A stretch of DNA of 9,399 nt from positions 1 through 9,399 of the forward strand of contig JAGBGL010000092.1 in the NCBI GenBank assembly GCA_017936025.1, in the 5' to 3' direction. The stretch is from Bacillota bacterium (GTDB lineage Bacteria; Bacillota; Clostridia; Peptostreptococcales; Anaerovoracaceae). Below, one piece after another: positions 1 through 4,759 of the stretch (position 1 is its first letter; the number at the start of each line of letters is the position of its first letter). Below the pieces are notes generated by a model. The model saw nothing but the letters and a program-made list of their open reading frames with translations. It ran no database searches and was not told the origin of the DNA. The position numbers were made by a program, and so were the translations under genes.

Positions 1-83
1 ATGCGGTCTGCGATTTTCGCAACAAACGGCCGGAACCCGACTCCCTGGACGAGTCCCCAGAGTCTGATGCGTTCGGTTTTCAT
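1..83 (-). CDS. hypF: HypF carbamoyltransferase, N-terminal fragment cut by the window edge
   Basis: HypF transfers a carbamoyl group to the C-terminal cysteine of HypE; this is the first step in making the cyanide ligands of the [NiFe] hydrogenase active site. Only 27 codons are in the window. They hold the acylphosphatase-domain signature: residues 10-21 read GLVQGVGFRPFV, with the phosphate-binding loop and the conserved Arg18. This pattern also occurs in free-standing acylphosphatases, but position directly behind hypB makes HypF by far the better reading. The ATG lies one base after the hypB stop. No good Shine-Dalgarno precedes it (the upstream bases encode the His-rich hypB tail), so translation is probably coupled to hypB. 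The fragment uses CGC, CGG and CCG, whereas neighbouring genes prefer AGA for arginine and CCA or CCT for proline; the sample is too short to interpret. Confidence 0.92.
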   Translation of the reverse strand, partial: MKTERIRLWGLVQGVGFRPFVAKIADR

Positions 84-84
84 A

Positions 85-816
85 TTAGTCATGGTGATGA
101 TGTTCGTGACCGTGGTGATCATGTTCATGATCGTGATGGTGTTCTTTTACTTCCAGTTTGTTTGCACGCTCTGCCAGCCATGCTACAACTTCCTCGAAGC
201 CTTCTCCTGTTTTACCGGATACTTTGAATACAGGCACATCCTTATTCAGTGCACGTACACCTTTCATATAGAAATCTTCATCAAAATCCAAGTAAGGGAT
301 CAGGTCAACTTTGTTCAGGATGATCAGGTCAGCCTTTTCAAAAGCCAGCGGATATTTGTAAGGTTTATCGCTGCCTTCTGTAACTGTGGAAATCAGCATC
401 ATTACGTGTTCGCCGATGCTGAATTCAGCAGGACATACCAGATTTCCGATGTTTTCGATGAACAGGATGCCCTTTTCATCGAAGTTCATATGATCTACCA
501 TGTGGTCGATCATCGGAGCATCCAGATGACATTCACCGTGAGTATTGATCTGATGAGTATCGATACCCATATTTTTCAGTGTATGTGTATCCAGATCGGA
601 TTCGATATCACCTTCGATAACGTAAGGTTTGAGACCTGTACCTTCCAGGTGCTTGAAAATATTTTTCAGTGTTGTAGTTTTACCTACTCCGGGTGCTCCC
701 ATTTCATTTACTACCAGAACGCCGTGAGCAGACAGGTGCTCGTTGATGTGTTCAGCGATATGGTCGTTAGCATCCAGGATGCCTTCCATTACATTTATTT
801 TTCTAATATCATGCAT
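85..816 (-). CDS. hypB: HypB, nickel-insertion GTPase with a His-rich C-terminal tail
   Basis: HypB is a cytoplasmic SIMIBI-class GTPase that works with HypA to load nickel into the large subunit of [NiFe] hydrogenase. All 243 residues are present. The P-loop GAPGVGKT is at residues 40-47. The metal site that bridges the GTPase dimer is intact as C96-H97 (in GECHLDA), and a further conserved cysteine is C128 in ENIGNLVCP. The guanine-specificity motif NKVD is at 168-171. Many HypB proteins carry a nickel-binding extension at the N-terminus (CxxCGC in E. coli, His-rich in rhizobia). Here the N-terminus is short and plain, and the last 20 residues (KEHHHDHEHDHHGHEHHHHD) contain 12 histidines, which suggests nickel storage or buffering at the other end of the protein. 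The start is supported by an AGAGGAA ribosome site about 8 bases upstream. It follows hypA by 19 bases and precedes hypF by 1. Confidence 0.97.
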   Translation of the reverse strand: MHDIRKINVMEGILDANDHIAEHINEHLSAHGVLVVNEMGAPGVGKTTTLKNIFKHLEGTGLKPYVIEGDIESDLDTHTLKNMGIDTHQINTHGECHLDAPMIDHMVDHMNFDEKGILFIENIGNLVCPAEFSIGEHVMMLISTVTEGSDKPYKYPLAFEKADLIILNKVDLIPYLDFDEDFYMKGVRALNKDVPVFKVSGKTGEGFEEVVAWLAERANKLEVKEHHHDHEHDHHGHEHHHHD

Positions 817-835
817 AGTTTAATTCCTCTTCTTT

Positions 836-1177
836 CTATTCTACTTCTATGCTTTCAACATAGAATTCTTTTCCGATTTCTGTAGGACCGCCTTCGCCGC
901 CGCACTTAGGGCATTCAAAAGACAGCAGTTTTTTATAGAACAGTTCGCCGCACTGGCTACATTTCAGCATAGGCTTAACGTTCTCTATCTCGATCTCTGC
1001 ACCTTCACACAGAGTACCTTCACCGATCAGGTCAAAATACATGTGTACAGAGTCACTGACATATCCGGAATAATCACCTATCACCAGCTTGATTTTTTTA
1101 ACGCGCTGTGCGCCTGCTTCCTTGCAGTGCTTCTCAGCGATTTTTATAATATTTAATGTAATAGGATATTCGTGCAT
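836..1177 (-). CDS. hypA: HypA, hydrogenase nickel metallochaperone
   Basis: HypA carries Ni(II) to the hydrogenase large-subunit precursor together with HypB. The 113-residue length is typical. The N-terminal nickel site is present: Met1-His2-Glu3 opens the protein, and His2 is the conserved nickel ligand. The structural zinc site is complete, with two CxxC pairs at C73/C76 and C89/C92. Residues 4-5 are Tyr-Pro where many homologues have Leu-Ser or Met-Ser, a minor variation. The start is fixed by an AAGGAAG ribosome site 7 bases upstream. It is the first gene of the hypA-hypB-hypF operon. HypA relatives can also serve urease in some bacteria (H. pylori), but nothing in the window points to urease, and hypF points to hydrogenase. 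Confidence 0.96.
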   Translation of the reverse strand: MHEYPITLNIIKIAEKHCKEAGAQRVKKIKLVIGDYSGYVSDSVHMYFDLIGEGTLCEGAEIEIENVKPMLKCSQCGELFYKKLLSFECPKCGGEGGPTEIGKEFYVESIEVE

Positions 1178-1218
1178 TATATGCTTCCTTTCTTATAACA
1201 GTCTTTTTCTAACTTATT

Positions 1219-1247
1219 ATTATAGTCTTTTTTTGTCAAATATACAA
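1219..1247 (-). promoter_or_regulatory. Predicted sigma-A promoter of hypABF
   Basis: Reading the minus strand, TTGTAT (1247-1242) is followed by a 17-base spacer and a perfect TATAAT (1224-1219). This would start transcription near 1212, about 35 bases before the hypA ATG. A perfect TTGACA lies inside the spacer (1239-1234), but it is only 9 bases from TATAAT and would need a poor -10 (TAAGTT, 1216-1211) to work at normal spacing. The TATAAT-based reading is preferred. No operator is obvious. Confidence 0.5.
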
Positions 1248-1392
1248 TTCTTATTTTTGGGTACTTTTATGCTGTATATGGGTTTAATCACAAAACTTAC
1301 ATGTTTGATTGCTATTTTTTTGTTAATCTTCCACAATTATTTCCCGGCACAAAATACCTCGCCATTTTTTGTGTTTAATAACAGTAATTCCG

Positions 1393-1421
1393 TTGACTTT
1401 TTATTCGTTTTTTGGTATATT
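1393..1421 (+). promoter_or_regulatory. Predicted sigma-A promoter of the NSS symporter operon
   Basis: TTGACT (1393-1398), a 17-base spacer and TATATT (1416-1421) form a strong vegetative-type promoter. Transcription would start near 1428, leaving a leader of about 44 bases, too short for a SAM riboswitch or T-box. The rest of the divergent 294-bp spacer (1178-1471) is AT-rich, and I see no gene or structured RNA in it. A loose inverted repeat near 1287-1311 (AATCA...AAC / GTTTGATT) is too imperfect to call. Confidence 0.7.
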
Positions 1422-1458
1422 TTCATGGTGCGTTTATTTATTACTACATATTATATTG

Positions 1459-1464
1459 AGGAGG
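1459..1464 (+). promoter_or_regulatory. AGGAGG ribosome binding site that fixes a TTG start
   Basis: A perfect AGGAGG lies 7 bases before TTG at 1472. No ATG is in frame until well inside transmembrane segment 2, so this site establishes the TTG start of the symporter and retains the charged N-terminal MSKKHKRDQ segment. Confidence 0.88.
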
Positions 1465-1471
1465 AATTATT

Positions 1472-2989
1472 TTGAGTAAAAAACACAAGAGAGACCAGTG
1501 GGGCAGTAAAGTCGGTTTCTTACTGGCTGCTATCGGTTCCGCAGTAGGTCTCGGTAACCTGTGGAGATTCCCTTATGTTGCTGCTGAAAACGGCGGCGGA
1601 GCCTTCATATTACCATACTTAATCGCAATCATCACTGCTGGTATTCCAATCCTGATCCTGGAATACACAATGGGTAAAACTTACCGCGGCGGTGCTCCTG
1701 TAACTTGGGCTAGAATCAACAAGAAATTCGAATGGATCGGTTGGTTCCAGGTTATGGTTGCTTTCGTAATTGGTATTTACTATTTCGCAATCATCGTTTG
1801 GGTACTGAGCTACGTTGGCTTCTCCTTCACTGAAGCATGGGGCGCAGATCCAACAGGATTCTTTGTAAGCTATCTGGGTCTGACAGACAGTGCTCTGCAC
1901 TTCGGCGGAATCCAGACTAACCTGATCCTGCCATTCCTGATCATCTGGGCTGTTGTTGCATTCATTATGTACAAAGGTATCTCCAAAGGTATCGAAACTG
2001 TATGTAAAATCTGCCTGCCTATCCTGTTAGTACTGGTAGCTATCCTGGTTGTAAGAGGTATCACACTGCCAGGAGCAATTGACGGTCTGGCTTACATGTT
2101 CACACCTGACTGGTCTGCTCTGACAAAAGCAAATGTATGGGTTGCTGCTTACGGACAGATCTTCTACAGCTTATCCATCGGATTCGCTATCATGCTGGCA
2201 TACTCCAGCTATCTGCCAAAAGATACAGACGTTGTTAACAGTGCATTCATCACAGCTACTGCTAACCACGGTTTCGAAATCTTCGCAGGTATCGGTGTAT
2301 TCTCCATCATGGGATTCATGGCTTACAGTCAGGGCGTTGGCGTTGAAGAAGTTGCTGCTTCCGGCGTAGGTCTGGCATTCATGGTATTCCCTACAGCAAT
2401 CAGCTCTCTGCCTGCACTGAACGGACTGATCGGTGTATGCTTCTTCGGAGCTCTGCTGACAGCAGGTATCACTTCCATGGTATCTATCCTGCAGGCTGTA
2501 GTATCCGGTATGCATGACAAATTCGATATGAGCCACAAGAAAGCTGTTACAGTTGTTCTGGTTCCAACATTCGTTCTGTCCATCCTGTTCATCACAGGCG
2601 CTGGTCTGAACATCCTGGATATCGTCGATGCATTTATCAATAACATCGGTGTTGCTGCAGGCGGTCTGATCGAAGTTATCCTGATCACAAGATTCTTCAA
2701 CCCTGAAAGACTGAGAAAAGAAGCGAACGAATTCTCCAACTTCTCTATCGGTCAGTGGTGGACATACTCCCTGAGAATCGTTACTACTGTACTGCTGGGA
2801 ATCATGCTGTTCATGAACACTAAAGACTTCATCGAAAACGGTTACGGCGGATACGCTCAGATGGATGTAAACGTATTTGGATGGGGCTGCATCGTTCTGG
2901 TAATCGTTCTGGCTGACTTCTTAACTACATTAAAAGGTAAAGAAGGCTATGCTGATCTGGAAAAAATCGCTGATAAGGAGGTAAACTAA
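1472..2989 (+). CDS. Neurotransmitter:sodium symporter (NSS/SNF) family amino-acid transporter
   Basis: This 505-residue inner-membrane protein belongs to the LeuT-fold NSS family, which drives amino-acid uptake with the sodium gradient. The family signature is in helix 1: SAVGLGNLWRFPY at residues 23-35, followed by AENGGGAF at 38-45. By alignment with LeuT from memory, A24, V25 and N29 would supply Na1/Na2 ligands and R32 the extracellular gate. Hydrophobic segments fit about 11-12 helices. The helix-6 motif (YSLSIGFAIMLAYSSYL, from about residue 232) that lines the substrate site is present. Substrate cannot be read from sequence. The MetS-type small subunit encoded one base downstream suggests the MetP branch, which imports methionine and alanine in Corynebacterium glutamicum. 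It starts with TTG behind a perfect Shine-Dalgarno. It is the first gene of a two-gene operon with promoter at 1393 and terminator at 3133. Confidence 0.96.
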   Translation: MSKKHKRDQWGSKVGFLLAAIGSAVGLGNLWRFPYVAAENGGGAFILPYLIAIITAGIPILILEYTMGKTYRGGAPVTWARINKKFEWIGWFQVMVAFVIGIYYFAIIVWVLSYVGFSFTEAWGADPTGFFVSYLGLTDSALHFGGIQTNLILPFLIIWAVVAFIMYKGISKGIETVCKICLPILLVLVAILVVRGITLPGAIDGLAYMFTPDWSALTKANVWVAAYGQIFYSLSIGFAIMLAYSSYLPKDTDVVNSAFITATANHGFEIFAGIGVFSIMGFMAYSQGVGVEEVAASGVGLAFMVFPTAISSLPALNGLIGVCFFGALLTAGITSMVSILQAVVSGMHDKFDMSHKKAVTVVLVPTFVLSILFITGAGLNILDIVDAFINNIGVAAGGLIEVILITRFFNPERLRKEANEFSNFSIGQWWTYSLRIVTTVLLGIMLFMNTKDFIENGYGGYAQMDVNVFGWGCIVLVIVLADFLTTLKGKEGYADLEKIADKEVN

Positions 2990-2990
2990 T

Positions 2991-3098
2991 ATGAGTACAG
3001 CTGCAATCGTAATGATGGCTATTGCTTGTGTAGGCCTCTGGGGTGGTTTCGCAGTTGCTGTAGGCATCGCAATCAAATCCAACAAAAAAGAAGACTAA
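2991..3098 (+). CDS. metS: MetS-type small subunit of the NSS symporter (35-residue membrane microprotein)
   Basis: A 36-codon frame begins with ATG one base after the symporter stop, behind a perfect AAGGAGG (2975-2981, spacing 9), and ends in TAA. The product is one hydrophobic helix: MSTAAIVMMAIACVGLWGGF (residues 1-20), continuing AVAVGIAIK, then a short charged tail SNKKED. This matches the pattern of the MetS / methionine-alanine importer small-subunit family: a tiny single-span protein encoded directly after an NSS gene, N-terminus out and a Lys-rich cytoplasmic tail. In C. glutamicum MetS is needed with MetP for transport. Its size makes it easy to miss in routine annotation. The role as an obligatory partner is inferred from family and position. 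The ribosome site, the frame and the operon terminator 34 bases after the stop are directly visible. Confidence 0.9.
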   Translation: MSTAAIVMMAIACVGLWGGFAVAVGIAIKSNKKED

Positions 3099-3132
3099 TA
3101 CAAACAGCTATAGACTATATATGTAGTGATTT

Positions 3133-3161
3133 AGCCCGGGCCAAGCAGCCCGGGCTTTTTT
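3133..3161 (+). terminator. Rho-independent terminator of the symporter operon
   Basis: An 8-bp perfect stem AGCCCGGG / CCCGGGCT (3133-3140 and 3149-3156) with an 8-base loop is followed by a run of six T. It begins 34 bases after the MetS stop and separates this operon from the lipoprotein gene. Confidence 0.93.
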
Positions 3162-3232
3162 ACATCATTTTGTATAAAAATAACAGAAAATTACATACAT
3201 CAAACTCATTTCTAAATTTTCTAAAAATTCAG

Positions 3233-3261
3233 TTGCATTTACAGGATTTCCCTGCTACAAT
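3233..3261 (+). promoter_or_regulatory. Predicted sigma-A promoter of the lipoprotein gene
   Basis: TTGCAT (3233-3238), a 17-base spacer and TACAAT (3256-3261) give a good vegetative promoter, with transcription expected near 3268. The lipoprotein is therefore probably transcribed on its own. The stretch between the upstream terminator and this promoter (3162-3232) is AT-rich and shows nothing else. Confidence 0.6.
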
Positions 3262-3309
3262 CACTTTAACGCAATAATTTAATTCCTGTTTATCAGGGAG
3301 GAGGTTTTT

Positions 3310-4539
3310 ATGAAAATGAAATCAAAAGTATTAGTAGTTTTACTGGCATTAGTGCTGGTATTCTCTATGACTGCATGTGGCGGCGATGATGCTGAATCTA
3401 CATGGGGCGACAGATATGCTGCTGTTCTTGACTCCGGCGAAGCTAGAGATCATGCAGATTATCAGGCTCTGGCTGATGAACTGATTCAGATCAGAGATGA
3501 ATGCGGAGCTACATATGTTTATGTAATGACTCCTGCTGATGCTGACGGAAATCCATCTGCTGATGGAGACTACAGTAAAGACGGAACATTCCTGCTGACA
3601 GCTGAAGGTTCTGAAGATCCAGACGACTGGGCTACTGACTATGGCTGGGAAATCCAGTTCACAGAAGCTTGGGAAGGCACTCCTGCTGCAGCTAGATCTG
3701 CTTGGAGTGAAGATGATGAAGGAACAACTGGTTGCTGGTCTGCTTTCGCTCCTATCTATGACAGCGAAGGTACAGTAGTTGCTATCCTGGGTATCGACTA
3801 TCCTGCAGATGATATCATCGTAAACTATCCAGAATGGGATAGATACAATGATAACTGGAATGGATACGAAGAAGAAATCACTGGTGAAGTTCCTGCTGAT
3901 GTTGCAGACATGATTTCCTACACAACTGCTGTAGCTAACAAATATGCTCAGACTCTGAGCGGCCAGGAAGCATGGGCTGATCAGTATGTTGCTCTGCTGG
4001 AATCCGGCGAAGCTAGAGATTATGCAGATTATGAATCTATCATGACAGTATTATCCGACATGAGAGAAGATATCGGCGCAACTTATATCTATACATTGAC
4101 TCCTGCTGGTGAAGACGGCGAAACTCCTGATTACACAGCAGAATACAATGAAAACGATTTCCTGATCACAGTTGATGGATGTGAAGAACCAGATGACTGG
4201 GGCGTTGCATACGAATGGGAAATCCAGTTCACAGAAGCTTGGGAAGGCACTCCTTCTTCCGCTAGATCCGCATGGGATAACTATGGCGACGGATACTGCT
4301 GGTCCGCTTTCGCTCCTATCTATGACAGCGAAGGCACAGTAGTTGCTATCCTGGGAATCGACTATCCATGTGATGATGTAGTTGCTGCTAACCCAGAATG
4401 GAACAGAGACGGCGATGTATTCAATGGTTTCCACGATGAAATCACCGGCGAAGTTCCTGCTGATGTAGCTGCAATGAGAGATACAGTTACAAACTATGCT
4501 AAAGATCTGGCTAGACTGCTGTCCGGCACAATCAAATAA
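3310..4539 (+). CDS. Acidic lipoprotein with two tandem Cache/PDC-like sensor modules
   Basis: A 409-residue exported lipoprotein. It has a Lys-rich start, a hydrophobic core (V7-F18) and a lipobox MTAC with Cys23 as the lipidated residue. The mature protein is two copies of one module, about 188-190 residues each, starting at W32 and W222. Shared blocks include SGEARD, DECGATY/DEDIGATY-like strands, a WEIQFTEAWEGTP block, WSAFAPIYDSEGTVVAILGIDYP-type strands (W143 and W331) and EITGEVPADVA. The APIYDSEGTVVAILGID pattern resembles the Cache/PDC ligand-sensing fold seen outside the membrane in chemoreceptors and sensor kinases. No transmembrane or signalling domain follows, so it would act as a surface binding protein; the ligand is unknown. 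It is strongly acidic. Cysteines C65, C142, C291, C330 and C354 are not all shared between modules; only C142 and C330 correspond. GGGAGGAGG lies 5 bases before the ATG; an in-frame ATG at 3316 is less well spaced. Confidence 0.85.
   Translation: MKMKSKVLVVLLALVLVFSMTACGGDDAESTWGDRYAAVLDSGEARDHADYQALADELIQIRDECGATYVYVMTPADADGNPSADGDYSKDGTFLLTAEGSEDPDDWATDYGWEIQFTEAWEGTPAAARSAWSEDDEGTTGCWSAFAPIYDSEGTVVAILGIDYPADDIIVNYPEWDRYNDNWNGYEEEITGEVPADVADMISYTTAVANKYAQTLSGQEAWADQYVALLESGEARDYADYESIMTVLSDMREDIGATYIYTLTPAGEDGETPDYTAEYNENDFLITVDGCEEPDDWGVAYEWEIQFTEAWEGTPSSARSAWDNYGDGYCWSAFAPIYDSEGTVVAILGIDYPCDDVVAANPEWNRDGDVFNGFHDEITGEVPADVAAMRDTVTNYAKDLARLLSGTIK
3403..4536 (+). repeat. Internal tandem duplication inside the lipoprotein gene
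   Basis: Unit 1 runs from 3403 to 3972 and unit 2 from 3973 to 4536. Some tracts are identical at the DNA level: 39 bases (3646-3684 and 4216-4254), 29 bases (3742-3770 and 4306-4334) and 18 bases around the SGEARD codons. The start offset is 570 bases and the later offset 564, so there are small in-frame length changes. Identity that includes third codon positions suggests a fairly recent duplication or continuing gene conversion. Confidence 0.93.
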
Positions 4540-4574
4540 TTGTATCTGAACAATTAAACAACAAACTTGATTAC

Positions 4575-4607
4575 GAGTGTCCGGTTTACACCGGACACTC
4601 ATTTTTT
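4575..4607 (+). terminator. Rho-independent terminator of the lipoprotein gene
   Basis: A perfect 10-bp stem GAGTGTCCGG / CCGGACACTC (4575-4584 and 4591-4600), extendable by one T-A pair to leave a TTAC loop, is followed by ATTTTTT. It begins 35 bases after the lipoprotein stop. Confidence 0.93.
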
Positions 4608-4608
4608 A

Positions 4609-4679
4609 TGCGATTTGAGGCCGCTTTTACTCTTTATGCCCATTTGCACAATTTCGCATTTAAAGCCCCTTAAATCGCA
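4609..4679. repeat. Imperfect long inverted repeat in the convergent spacer
   Basis: TGCGATTTGAGG (4609-4620) and CCTTAAATCGCA (4668-4679) are inverted copies with one mismatch. The similarity continues inward more loosely (GCTTTTA against GGCTTTAAA on the opposite strand), so the arms may once have been about 20 bases. The 47-base centre shows no coding frame. It sits between two opposed terminators. It could be a worn short mobile-element or REP-like remnant, or chance in AT-rich DNA. Confidence 0.4.
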
Positions 4680-4702
4680 AATCAGAGCTTCATACACATA
4701 AT

Positions 4703-4730
4703 AAAAGAGCCTCTCTGTCGAGAGGCTCTT
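4703..4730 (-). terminator. Rho-independent terminator of the PFOR gene
   Basis: A perfect 11-bp stem AAGAGCCTCTC / GAGAGGCTCTT (4705-4715 and 4720-4730) has a 4-base loop. On the minus strand it is followed by a T-rich tail (TTTTATTAT). It lies about 30 bases beyond the PFOR stop. It faces the lipoprotein terminator across the convergent spacer. Confidence 0.9.
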
Positions 4731-4759
4731 CTTATATTACCTTGTTAAAGTATCCGTTC

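Noticed and set aside
1..885. 294-residue plus-strand open frame across the left end
   Set aside because: It is antisense to hypB and hypF, whose motifs (P-loop, NKVD, acylphosphatase signature) are unmistakable. The product is Phe/Ile/Cys-rich shadow sequence with no ribosome site.
1234..1239. Perfect TTGACA as the -35 of the hypA promoter
   Set aside because: It is only 9 bases from the perfect TATAAT, and at normal spacing only a weak -10 is available. TTGTAT at 17 bases from TATAAT is the more usual arrangement.
1428..1471. Riboswitch or T-box controlling the amino-acid symporter
   Set aside because: The predicted leader is about 44 bases and shows no stem, T-box sequence or terminator.
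1089..1475. 128-residue hydrophobic plus-strand frame upstream of the symporter
   Set aside because: It begins antisense inside hypA, runs through AT-rich promoter DNA, and lacks a ribosome site. Its hydrophobicity comes from T-rich codons.
3026..3277. 83-residue frame overlapping the MetS gene
   Set aside because: It is out of frame with the well-supported 35-residue gene, and crosses the terminator hairpin and the next promoter.
2991..4539. Symporter, MetS and lipoprotein as one binding-protein-dependent transport system
   Set aside because: A strong terminator (3133-3161) and a separate promoter (3233-3261) split them, and NSS symporters are not known to use binding lipoproteins. Functional linkage remains possible but is unsupported.
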